Source of the DNA: Salinisphaera sp. UBA1666
Lineage (GTDB): Bacteria; Pseudomonadota; Gammaproteobacteria; Nevskiales; Salinisphaeraceae
Length of the DNA: 9,924 bases
Assembly (NCBI GenBank): GCA_002320455.1
Contig: DCKU01000184.1
Span: forward strand, 1-9,924
Direction of reading: 5' to 3'
Shown: piece by piece, positions 1 to 6,536 of the stretch
How positions within the stretch are numbered: the stretch's first letter is position 1
Layout: each line of letters begins with the position of its first letter
Translations under genes and position numbers: made by a program
Notes under the pieces: model-generated
What the model was told of the DNA's origin: nothing
Seen by the model: only the letters and a program-made list of their open reading frames with translations
Database searches by the model: none

Positions 1-22
1 ATGAAACCTCAACAGGCCCTAG
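1..22 (-). mobile_element. Partial copy of the MITE-like element (one terminal repeat, cut by the window edge)
   Basis: Read on the - strand from position 22 downward, this starts CTAGGGCCTGTTGAGG and continues to GTTTCAT at position 1. After the CTA, 15 of 19 bases match the terminal repeat of the complete element at 6302-6567. It also matches the copy at 9887-9924 at 20 of 22 positions, in the opposite orientation. The CTAG at 19-22 contains the arfB stop codon, so the element begins exactly where arfB ends. Only one end is visible and the rest lies outside the window. The similarity is seen directly; calling it a full element is inference. Confidence 0.6.
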
Positions 23-447
23 TCCTGATCCACACCGCTTCGCCCCCGTAGCGCTTTCACGCGCCCGCGTTTGGTCTTCTGGTCGGTGCGCTTGCGACGG
101 GCGTTCCGGCTGGGCCGCGTAGGGCGGCGTTTCTTGGCCGGTTTGGCGGCCGAGGCCACGAGTGCGGCCAGGCGGCGTCGCGCCTCGGCCAGATTGGCCT
201 CTCGCGAGCGCTCGGTCTGGGCTTTGATAATGACGACTCCGGCCTCGCTGATGCGCTGATCGGATCTTGCCAGCAATCGGGCTTTCACGCCGTCCGGCAG
301 GGATGAGGCCCGGATATCAAAACGCAGGTGCACCGCCGACTCGGTCTTGTTGACCTTCTGGCCGCCGGCGCCCTGGGCGCGGATGGCCTGCCAGGTGATC
401 TCGTGCTCGGGGATTGCGAGCGCTGCGTTGACGGTCAGAGCGTTCAT
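19..447 (-). CDS. arfB: Peptidyl-tRNA hydrolase ArfB (YaeJ), ribosome rescue
   Basis: The product has 142 residues, the usual ArfB length. It belongs to the class I release-factor-like family that hydrolyses peptidyl-tRNA on ribosomes stalled at the 3' end of non-stop mRNAs, without decoding a stop codon. The catalytic GGQ loop is at residues 28-30 in the context RAQGAGGQKVNKTESA, typical of ArfB. There is no codon-recognition domain. The last 40 or so residues form a strongly basic tail (AKKRRPTRPSRNARRKRTD), the part known to enter the empty mRNA channel. The ATG at 447 places GGQ at the expected distance from the N terminus. The Shine-Dalgarno sequence is weak (GAAG). The gene diverges from the radical-SAM gene across a 69-base spacer that carries a LexA box. 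Its TAG stop lies inside the CTAG at the end of a MITE-like element. Confidence 0.95.
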   Translation of the reverse strand: MNALTVNAALAIPEHEITWQAIRAQGAGGQKVNKTESAVHLRFDIRASSLPDGVKARLLARSDQRISEAGVVIIKAQTERSREANLAEARRRLAALVASAAKPAKKRRPTRPSRNARRKRTDQKTKRGRVKALRGRSGVDQD

Positions 448-497
448 ATCGGTCTTCGGCGTGAGTCGATCACACGAGGTGCATCCGATCGGCTATT

Positions 498-517
498 TAC
501 TGTATAAGTGAACAGTA
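498..517. promoter_or_regulatory. LexA (SOS) box overlapping the start of the radical-SAM gene
   Basis: The sequence is TACTGTATAAGTGAACAGTA. It has both perfect six-base arms (TACTGT and ACAGTA) and the CTG-N10-CAG core of the gammaproteobacterial LexA operator, matching 16 of 20 bases of the E. coli consensus. Its last base is the A of the ATG at 517. A good -10 hexamer, TATAAG at 503-508, lies inside the box and would place transcription start around 514-517. LexA would therefore cover the promoter directly. The -35 region is poor (around 480-485). The box lies in the divergent spacer, so it might also affect arfB, but no clear arfB promoter was found. Confidence 0.87.
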
Positions 518-1794
518 TGAAGACGATCGACAAACTCGCGATTCTGGCGGATGCCGCTAAGTATGATGCCTCCTGTTCATCGAGCGGTACCGCCTCGCGC
601 AACTCGATGGGCGGCAAGGGCGTGGGCTCCTCCGAAGGCTCGGGCATCTGTCATGCCTATGCGCCGGACGGGCGCTGTATATCGCTGCTCAAGATCCTGT
701 TGACCAACTTCTGTATCTACGAGTGCAGCTACTGCATCAATCGCAACTCGTCGAACGTGTCACGGGCGCGTTTCTCCACCAAAGAAGTGGTGGATCTGAC
801 GCTGGATTTTTACAAGCGCAACTATATCGAAGGCCTGTTTCTGTCATCCGGCGTAATCCAGACGCCGGACTACACCATGGCCCAGCTGGTGGAGGTGGCC
901 CGCAGCCTGCGCGAAGATCACGATTTTCGGGGCTATATCCATTTAAAGACCATTCCAGACGCCGACGGTGAGCTGCTGGCCGCGGCCGGGCGTTATGCCG
1001 ACCGGCTGTCGATCAACGTGGAGCTACCGACGCGTGCGGCCCTGTCCGACTTGGCCCCGGAAAAAGACCATCGCACCATCAAATTGTCCATGGCGCGTAT
1101 CCGGGCCCGTTCGGACGAGCACGCAGAGGCTCGAAAATCGGCCAAGAAAATCACCAACCAGCGGCCCAAGTCGCGCGATATGGGTCGTTTTGCCCCGGCC
1201 GGGCAGTCGACCCAGATGATCATCGGCGCCGAGCCCTCCACCGATGCCGATATCCTGGATACTACGGCGGATCTGTATGCCTCTTATCGCCTGAAACGGG
1301 TCTATTTCTCGGCCTTCTCGCCGATTCCCGATGCTTCGACCAAGCTGCCCGCCCAGCGGACCTCGCTCATGCGTGAGCATCGGCTGTATCAGTCGGACTG
1401 GCTCATGCGCTTCTACGGCTACGGCCCGCGTGAAATCACCGCCGGCGGTGATGATACGAACAGTGCGGGCATGCTCGATCTGGATATCGACCCAAAGCTT
1501 GCCTGGGCGCTACGTAATCGCAGCTATTTCCCGGTCAACCTGAATCGGGACGACCGAGAGCGACTGCTGCGGGTGCCGGGGCTGGGCGTGAAGTCGGTCA
1601 ACCGGATCTTGAATATCCGCCGCTGGCAAAACCTGCGGCTCGAGGATCTGGTGGCCATGAAGGCCGGCATCAAGAAAGCCATGCCGTTCATCATCTGTGC
1701 CGGGCATCATCCCGGGCTGGGCGAGGCTTCAAGCCATACCTTGCGCCAGCGATTTGCGCCGGCCGTGAGTTCGCAGCAGACTTTTGATTTCTGA
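517..1794 (+). CDS. Putative DNA modification/repair radical SAM protein (UDG-linked family)
   Basis: The product has 425 residues. The radical-SAM motif C66-x3-C70-x2-C73 (CIYECSYC) binds the [4Fe-4S] cluster that cleaves S-adenosylmethionine. The N terminus, KLAILADAAKYDASCSSSG, is characteristic of the radical-SAM family encoded next to a UdgX/DUF4130 protein. The C-terminal part (about 350-390) contains a helix-hairpin-helix (LLRVPGLGVKSVNRILNIRR), a non-sequence-specific DNA-binding fold. Together these support a cytosolic enzyme acting on DNA, but its substrate is unknown. I chose ATG 517 because family members begin close to KLAILADAAKYD. The in-frame GTG at 508 lies inside the LexA box. 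Neither start has a Shine-Dalgarno sequence, so the message may be leaderless. The usual UdgX partner is 1.5 kb downstream, separated by two other genes. Confidence 0.9.
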   Translation: MKTIDKLAILADAAKYDASCSSSGTASRNSMGGKGVGSSEGSGICHAYAPDGRCISLLKILLTNFCIYECSYCINRNSSNVSRARFSTKEVVDLTLDFYKRNYIEGLFLSSGVIQTPDYTMAQLVEVARSLREDHDFRGYIHLKTIPDADGELLAAAGRYADRLSINVELPTRAALSDLAPEKDHRTIKLSMARIRARSDEHAEARKSAKKITNQRPKSRDMGRFAPAGQSTQMIIGAEPSTDADILDTTADLYASYRLKRVYFSAFSPIPDASTKLPAQRTSLMREHRLYQSDWLMRFYGYGPREITAGGDDTNSAGMLDLDIDPKLAWALRNRSYFPVNLNRDDRERLLRVPGLGVKSVNRILNIRRWQNLRLEDLVAMKAGIKKAMPFIICAGHHPGLGEASSHTLRQRFAPAVSSQQTFDF

Positions 1795-1795
1795 T

Positions 1796-1807
1796 GGGGC
1801 CGGCCCC
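1796..1807. repeat. 12-bp perfect palindrome just after the radical-SAM stop
   Basis: GGGGCCGGCCCC is a perfect palindrome 2 bases after the TGA at 1792-1794 and 17 bases before the next start codon. It has no loop and no following T-run, so it is not a usual terminator. It may simply reflect GC-rich composition, or it may slow ribosomes or polymerase between the two genes. Confidence 0.35.
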
Positions 1808-1824
1808 CAGCAAGCGAGCATGGC

Positions 1825-2463
1825 ATGAGCCAATCATCGACGTGGGCCGTAATCACCGGCGATATCGTGGGCTCGCGACAGCTGGAACCATCGCTGTTCG
1901 AGGACGTTATGGCTGCGTTGGCGGCCACGGCGAGCGGTCTGGCGGAGACACGGCCAGACGCGCGCATCGTCTACGAGCGCTACCGGGGCGATGGCTGGCA
2001 GCTAGCCCTGTCCGAGCCGCAGCTGGCCCTGCGGGCGGCCCTGTTGATGCGGGCCGCGGTGCGCAGCCGGGCGGCGAAGGCCGAAACACGTTTGGCGGTC
2101 GGTCTGGGCACGGCACGCCTGGCCGACGATCTGGCCGCAGCCGGCGGCACGGCGTTCGAACGCTCGGGTCAGGCCCTGGAAGCGCTGGACGGACAGCGTC
2201 TTTGGGGCTACGGCGGCCGGAGCGACGTCGTGGGCCGGGACGCGTGGCTGGCTGCTGTCATCATCTTGCTGGACGAGCGCTCTCAAGCCTGGTCGTCGCG
2301 ACAGGCCGAGATCGCGGCCGGTCTGCTGGTGCCCGAGGCCGACTCGATCGCGACGCTGGCCGAGGCGTTGGGCCTGACACGACAGACGGTGCAAGAGCAC
2401 TTCACCCGCGCTGGCGGATATGCGCTACGCGATGCGCTCGCTTCCGTGGAAACCACAATCTGA
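1825..2463 (+). CDS. SatD family protein (cyclase-like N-terminal part plus C-terminal helix-turn-helix)
   Basis: The product has 212 residues and is cytosolic. The N terminus WAVITGDIVGSRQL is the SatD family signature; the family is named from an acid-tolerance locus of Streptococcus mutans, and its biochemical role is unknown to me. The order of motifs resembles a class III nucleotide cyclase core: DIVGS with D13, then RGDGW with D56 (43 residues later), then a helix rich in Ala and Leu, then LAVGLGTARL, then GTAFERSGQALEAL. The last segment sits where cyclases carry the VNxAARL helix, but the usual Asn and Arg are not conserved. Residues 173-200 (IATLAEALGLTRQTVQEHFTRA) look like a helix-turn-helix. 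ATG 1825 was chosen because it starts just before the signature; an ATG at 1820 is in another frame. The DUF3307 membrane gene follows, and the two families often occur as neighbours. Family assignment is firm; cyclase activity is inference. Confidence 0.85.
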   Translation: MSQSSTWAVITGDIVGSRQLEPSLFEDVMAALAATASGLAETRPDARIVYERYRGDGWQLALSEPQLALRAALLMRAAVRSRAAKAETRLAVGLGTARLADDLAAAGGTAFERSGQALEALDGQRLWGYGGRSDVVGRDAWLAAVIILLDERSQAWSSRQAEIAAGLLVPEADSIATLAEALGLTRQTVQEHFTRAGGYALRDALASVETTI

Positions 2464-2471
2464 GTCGGTAT

Positions 2472-2525
2472 TTTGTCAGGCGAATACACCTGCAAACGCG
2501 TAATCAGGCATATACGCCTGACAAA
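2472..2525. promoter_or_regulatory. Large dyad with two similar 16-bp palindromic half-sites, between satD and DUF3307
   Basis: The outer arms TTTGTCAGGCG (2472-2482) and CGCCTGACAAA (2515-2525) are perfect reverse complements. The symmetry continues inward, giving 18 of 21 paired positions around a 12-base centre. Within it, CAGGCGAATACACCTG (2477-2492) and CAGGCATATACGCCTG (2505-2520) are direct repeats of each other (13 of 16), each partly palindromic and set 28 bp apart. This is the arrangement expected of two operators for a dimeric regulator, and the region is AT-richer than its surroundings. As RNA it would form a long hairpin, but no T-run follows, so a terminator is less likely. A REP-type extragenic palindrome is the main alternative. 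Confidence 0.6.
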
Positions 2526-2551
2526 GTAGGCCACGGCGAGGCCGATTCGCC

Positions 2552-3310
2552 GTGCTGAATACGTTGATTGCATTGGCGGCGGCCCATGTCCTGGCCGATT
2601 TCGTGCTCCAGAGCGCGCGGATGGTTCAGTACAAGCGTCGGATCGGGATATTCCTGCTGCATATCTCGTTCGTGGCCCTCAGCGCGCTACTGACGCTGGG
2701 CCCGCGCCCGGTCGGCGATGTACTGGCCCTGGTCGCGTTCGTCGCGGCCGCGCACGGCCTCATCGACGCCATCAAGACCTGGCTGATGCCACAGCGTCCG
2801 GCGGATGCCTTCTGGGCGCTTAAGCTTTTCGGGGGCGATCAGGTCGCCCATATCGCCAGTCTTGCGGTGGGGGCTGCAATCTGGCCGGCTGCATTTGAGC
2901 AAGGCCTTTGGCCGGCGGTTCTGGGCGCGCATGGCGCGTCGACGCTCGTGGGCGCGATCGTTCTGGCAACGGGCCTCGTACTTGCAACGCGGGTCGGCGC
3001 GATCGTTATCGGCTTATTGATGCAGGGCCTGATCGAGCCTGAAACCACCATCGTGCAGCCACCGACGGCGTCAGCCCTTCGTGCCGGTATCTGGATCGGC
3101 TGGCTGGAACGTGGTTTGGTCTTTGGTTTCGTGTTGTTGGATCAGTTCGCAGCTATCGGTTTCGTGATCGCTGCCAAATCGATCCTGCGTTTTGAATACG
3201 CGCGCAAGGCCGAGCAGTCCGAACGCGTGATCATTGGCACCATGGCCAGCTTTGGCTGGGCGATCGGCTGGGCGGTGTTGACCCAGCGCCTGTGGTACGT
3301 CGTGGTATGA
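2552..3310 (+). CDS. DUF3307 domain-containing integral membrane protein
   Basis: The product has 252 residues and is strongly hydrophobic, with about six to seven membrane segments near residues 2-20, 31-50, 54-76, 98-115, 128-160, 180-212 and 228-245. Family hallmarks are visible: AHVLADFVLQ (11-20), AHGLIDAIK (67-75), DQVAH (96-100) and GIWIGWLERGLV (179-190). These polar His, Asp, Gln and Glu residues inside membrane segments are conserved in DUF3307, but the function is unknown. It starts with GTG at 2552 behind a weak, distant GGCGAGG. Its TGA overlaps the ATG of the UdgX gene (ATGA at 3307-3310), indicating translational coupling. It follows the SatD gene after an 88-base spacer with a strong dyad. 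Confidence 0.87.
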   Translation: MLNTLIALAAAHVLADFVLQSARMVQYKRRIGIFLLHISFVALSALLTLGPRPVGDVLALVAFVAAAHGLIDAIKTWLMPQRPADAFWALKLFGGDQVAHIASLAVGAAIWPAAFEQGLWPAVLGAHGASTLVGAIVLATGLVLATRVGAIVIGLLMQGLIEPETTIVQPPTASALRAGIWIGWLERGLVFGFVLLDQFAAIGFVIAAKSILRFEYARKAEQSERVIIGTMASFGWAIGWAVLTQRLWYVVV

Positions 3311-4791
3311 GCGGGCATCAACCGTCGCTGTTTGGCGACGCCGATACCGCGGCCGACCAGGCTGTGGTCCATTTCGTGCCGGATTTTGCCGGCTGGCAGC
3401 GGGCCGCGCGGGCCCATCTGACCGCTGACGTTGCCCCGCAGGCGATCTGGTGGCAGCCCGACCCGGATCACGTGGCGCCCGCCGGCCAGTCAGCGCGTGC
3501 GGCCCGGAGCGCGACCGTGCCCAAACGGTTCATCGAGCTGGCCCGGGCGGCGGCCTGTCATTCGGCCGAGGACCGATGGGCCTTGTTGTATCGCCTGCTG
3601 TGGCGCCTGACGCACGGCGAGCGGCATCTATTGGCGCTAGCCGGCGATGCCGACGTGGCCCGTATCACGCGCTATGCCAAGAATGTGCGACGCGATGTGC
3701 ACAAGATGAAAGCTTTCGTGCGTTTTCGAGCGGTCGACGAGCCCGGCTTTACCGAGCCGCGTTATGTGGCCTGGTTCGAACCGACGCACCACATCGTGGA
3801 ATACGCTGCCGGGTTCTTCGTGCGGCGTTTTTCCAATATGCGCTGGTCGATTCTCACGCCCGAACGCTCGGTGCACTGGAACGGCCAGGGCCATGCCGAC
3901 TCGGCAGCCAAGCCCTGGTTCGGCCCGGGGGCGGCCAAGCATGACGCTCCGGACGGCGACGATCTCGAAGCGGCTTGGCAGACCTATTACGCCAGTATCT
4001 TCAACCCGGCCCGGGTCAAGTGGAATGCCATGCGCTCGGAGATGCCGGTCAAGTACTGGAAGAATATGCCCGAGGCCCAGTTGATCCCTGGGCTGGTACA
4101 AGCCGCTGATCGTCGCGTGGCCGACATGGAGGCCGTGCAGAAAGACGTCGACGCGCTGCACTGCGGGCCGCGCCCGGCCACGCCGGAAGCTACGACCCGC
4201 GCCGAAACACGGGCCCGCCCGGCGTTCTCGCTGGAACGCCTGGCCGGTGAGGCCGCGCTATGCCGCGCCTGTGGCCTGTGCGGGCCGGCCACGCAAACCG
4301 TGTTCGGCGAAGGCCCGGCGAACGCGCGCATAATGATTGTGGGCGAACAGCCGGGCGACGCCGAGGATCTGGCGGGGCGGCCGTTCGTGGGCCCGGCCGG
4401 CCAACTGCTGGATCGGGCACTGGCTGCGGCCGGTATCAAGCGGGGCGAAGTCTATCTGACCAATGCGGTCAAGCATTTCAAGTTCACCCCGGCCGGCAAG
4501 AAGCGCTTGCACGCCAAGCCCGATTATCACGAGGTGGCCGCCTGCCGGCCGTGGTTGGAGCACGAGCTGGCTCTGGTTGACCCGGAGCGTGTCATCGCGC
4601 TCGGGGCCACCGCCGCCGAGTCGCTTTTGCAGCGACGCGTGGCCGTTACCCGTGAGCGCGGCCGGCCCATCGCCCTGGGCGAGCGTGAGGTATGGCCGAC
4701 GGTGCACCCGTCTTATTTGCTGCGTAGCAACGCCGAAACCGGGCCAGGCTTCGAGCGCTTCGTGGCCGATCTACGCGCCGCGATGGCCTAA
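3307..4791 (+). CDS. udgX: DUF4130-UdgX fusion, uracil-DNA binding/glycosylase family protein
   Basis: The product has 494 residues. The N-terminal part (about 1-280) is the DUF4130-type domain found fused to or beside UDG-linked radical-SAM systems. The C-terminal part (about 310-494) is a UdgX-type uracil-DNA glycosylase. It shows motif A GEQPGDAED (346-354), the VGPAGQLLDRAL segment, the insertion loop KKRLH (398-402) and the motif B HPSYLLR (H467). UdgX is known to attach covalently to DNA at uracil through the His of this loop, here H402. C319-x2-C322 with C325 and C413 (ACRPWL) are candidate ligands of the [4Fe-4S] cluster. ATG 3307 overlaps the preceding TGA; a GTG at 3292 is in frame but lies inside the upstream gene. 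Its functional partner is probably the radical-SAM protein, suggesting a role in handling modified or damaged DNA. Confidence 0.92.
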   Translation: MSGHQPSLFGDADTAADQAVVHFVPDFAGWQRAARAHLTADVAPQAIWWQPDPDHVAPAGQSARAARSATVPKRFIELARAAACHSAEDRWALLYRLLWRLTHGERHLLALAGDADVARITRYAKNVRRDVHKMKAFVRFRAVDEPGFTEPRYVAWFEPTHHIVEYAAGFFVRRFSNMRWSILTPERSVHWNGQGHADSAAKPWFGPGAAKHDAPDGDDLEAAWQTYYASIFNPARVKWNAMRSEMPVKYWKNMPEAQLIPGLVQAADRRVADMEAVQKDVDALHCGPRPATPEATTRAETRARPAFSLERLAGEAALCRACGLCGPATQTVFGEGPANARIMIVGEQPGDAEDLAGRPFVGPAGQLLDRALAAAGIKRGEVYLTNAVKHFKFTPAGKKRLHAKPDYHEVAACRPWLEHELALVDPERVIALGATAAESLLQRRVAVTRERGRPIALGEREVWPTVHPSYLLRSNAETGPGFERFVADLRAAMA

Positions 4792-4845
4792 CGCGATGGC
4801 TTGACGCGATCCGGCCGGCGCACTGATCTCATACAAAAGCATGGG

Positions 4846-4874
4846 TTGGCCGGTCGTATTGCTGACGCGATAAT
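4846..4874 (+). promoter_or_regulatory. Candidate sigma70 promoter of the MFS transporter gene
   Basis: TTGGCC (4846-4851, 4 of 6 to consensus) and GATAAT (4869-4874, 5 of 6) are separated by 17 bases, placing transcription start about 30 bases before the ATG at 4914. The 122-base spacer also holds three copies of ACGCGAT (4791-4797, 4804-4810, 4865-4871), the last overlapping the -10 element. They could bind a regulator, though short repeats like this also arise by chance. No terminator for the upstream gene is visible. Confidence 0.45.
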
Positions 4875-4913
4875 GAATCGATTCAGCCATCGCCAGCCGC
4901 GCGCTATACCGCT

Positions 4914-6302
4914 ATGACCTTTAAAACATCGGCCGCGCCCACAGGCCGCCTATCCGGCCGCAGACTTATCGTCACGGTGTCGGTCGTCGCCGCGCTTGGC
5001 GGGCTTCTGTTTGGCTACGACACCGGCATCATCGGCGTGGCCCTGCTCGGTCTGTCGCAGGATTTTGCCTTGACCGATACGCTCAAGCAGATCGTCACGG
5101 GCGCCATCATTTTCGGCGCGGTGTTTGGCGTGTTTGGCACCGGGGCCATCTCGGATCGAATCGGTCGCCGGGCGTCGATTCTCATCGTCGGGCTGATCTT
5201 CACCGCGGGCTCGTTGATGTCGGCCGGGGCCACCTCGGTCGAATTCCTGATCTTCTCGCGTTTCGTGTTGGGCCTGTCAGCCGGCAGTGCCACACAGATC
5301 ATTCCGGTTTATATCGCCGAGGTGACACCGGCCGCCTCGAGGGGCCGGCTGGTGGTGATGTTCCAGTTCATGGTGGTGTTCGGGATTCTGGTGGCCTATC
5401 TCACCGGTTTTGCCCTGGGCGATGCCTGGCGCTGGATGTTCGGCCTGGGCACGGTGCCGGCCGTCATTCTCATGCTGGGCATGTTGCTCTTGCCCGAATC
5501 ACCGCGCTGGCTGGTGAACAAGAAACGCGATGCGGCCGCGCTGGCCGTGCTCACCCGTGTGCGCGCCAGCGAATCCGAGGCCCGCGCCGAGATCGACGAG
5601 ATCAAGACCGTATCCGCGCGCCCGGAGGGCAGCTGGGGCGACCTGTTCGCGCCCTGGATCCGCCCGGCGCTGGTGGCCGGCGCCGGTATCGCGATGTTTT
5701 CCCAGATCACCGGCAACAACGCGCTGCTGTATTATGCGCCGACGATCCTGTCGCAGGCCGGCTTTGGTGAAAACGCCTCGATTCTGGCCTCGATCGGCGG
5801 GATCGTGCTGGTCAACCTCTCCACGATCTTCGGCATTCTGGTGGTCGATAAGATCGGCCGGCGTCGGTTTCTGTTGTGGATGGTGCCGGGCTCGGCGGTG
5901 GCGATGTCAGTGGTGGCGATTCTATTCACCGGCGGCATGCCCGAATCGGAGGCGGCCCAGTACGTGCTCATCGGCTGCATGGGTCTGTATATGGCCTTGA
6001 ACTGCAGTTTTGGCGTGGTTCTGTGGCTGATCAACGCCGAGATCTACCCGCTGTTCGTGCGCGGCAAGGGCGCCAGCGTCGGTGCGTTTTCGCACTGGGG
6101 GTTTGATCTGCTGGTGACCCTGACCACGCTGACGCTGATCAACGCCTTGGGCACGGCCGGCGCATTCTGGCTCTATGCGGCCATCAGTGCGGCTGCGGTG
6201 GTGTTCATCGTGCGCTATATCCCGGAAACCAACGGCCGCTCGCTGGAGGCTATCGAGGCGGATCTGAAAGCCGGCCGATTCTTTCCGGCCGACAAGCGCT
6301 AG
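4914..6302 (+). CDS. MFS transporter, sugar porter family
   Basis: The product has 462 residues, the usual length for a 12-helix sugar porter of the inner membrane. Family motifs are in order: FGYDTGIIG in helix 1 (33-41), DRIGRR in the loop between helices 2 and 3 (81-86), RFVLGLSAGS and PVYIAEVTPAASRGRL before the mid region, PESPRW (194-199) at the end of helix 6, a second GRR loop (DKIGRRRF), and PETNGRSLEAIE (437-448) at the C terminus. Such proteins carry hexoses, pentoses or inositol, often with protons; the substrate cannot be read from the sequence. The gene stands alone with its own likely promoter and a weak Shine-Dalgarno sequence. Its TAG stop lies within the CTAG that borders a MITE-like element. 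Confidence 0.93.
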   Translation: MTFKTSAAPTGRLSGRRLIVTVSVVAALGGLLFGYDTGIIGVALLGLSQDFALTDTLKQIVTGAIIFGAVFGVFGTGAISDRIGRRASILIVGLIFTAGSLMSAGATSVEFLIFSRFVLGLSAGSATQIIPVYIAEVTPAASRGRLVVMFQFMVVFGILVAYLTGFALGDAWRWMFGLGTVPAVILMLGMLLLPESPRWLVNKKRDAAALAVLTRVRASESEARAEIDEIKTVSARPEGSWGDLFAPWIRPALVAGAGIAMFSQITGNNALLYYAPTILSQAGFGENASILASIGGIVLVNLSTIFGILVVDKIGRRRFLLWMVPGSAVAMSVVAILFTGGMPESEAAQYVLIGCMGLYMALNCSFGVVLWLINAEIYPLFVRGKGASVGAFSHWGFDLLVTLTTLTLINALGTAGAFWLYAAISAAAVVFIVRYIPETNGRSLEAIEADLKAGRFFPADKR

Positions 6303-6332
6303 GGGCTGTTGCCGTTTCGTACGAGTCCGCGC

Positions 6333-6429
6333 CAAGCGCTGTTTTGTGGCAAGACGAGGCGCAGCCCGCGCCGCGCAGTCACTCTGCGCAAGAGGGCTAG
6401 AACGCTGGATTGCCGCAAAACAGCGCTTG
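6333..6429. repeat. Internal hairpin 1 of the MITE-like element
   Basis: The arms 6333-6352 and 6410-6429 (CAAGCGCTGTTTTGTGGCAA and its near complement) pair at 19 of 20 positions. Nested inside are AGCCC/GGGCT (6363-6367 with 6394-6398) and GCGCAG-TCACT-CTGCGC (6373-6389). The layered pairing suggests selection for a folded DNA or RNA form. Confidence 0.7.
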
Positions 6430-6439
6430 TCCCGAAGGG

Positions 6440-6536
6440 TTGGGCCCAAAGTTCGGCCATGCGGCGTTAATCGCCTTGATCGTGGCGCGCCACGACCGGC
6501 GGCTCGCGCCTTGCCTGGCCGAATTTTGGGCGCCAA
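6440..6536. repeat. Internal hairpin 2 of the MITE-like element, with a 16-bp central palindrome
   Basis: The arms 6440-6459 (TTGGGCCCAAAGTTCGGCCA) and 6516-6536 are near-perfect reverse complements with one bulged base and one mismatch or so. Between them, TCGTGGCGCGCCACGA (6480-6495) is a perfect 16-bp palindrome. Confidence 0.65.

Noticed and set aside
1..51. Short open frame starting at the window's first ATG (MKPQQALVLIHTASPP), resembling a leader peptide
   Set aside because: Its similarity to the frame reading back from 9908 is explained by the shared element end, and it runs antisense into arfB.
2472..2525. Reading the dyad between satD and DUF3307 as a rho-independent terminator
   Set aside because: No T-run follows the stem on either strand, and the internal repeat structure fits a protein-binding site better.
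1794..2558. 254-residue open frame overlapping the SatD gene
   Set aside because: Its product is Gly/Arg-rich with no family signature. The SatD frame in the same place carries clear family motifs.
3292..3306. GTG start for the UdgX fusion
   Set aside because: It lies within the DUF3307 gene without a ribosome binding site. The ATG at 3307 forms the common ATGA overlap with the upstream stop.
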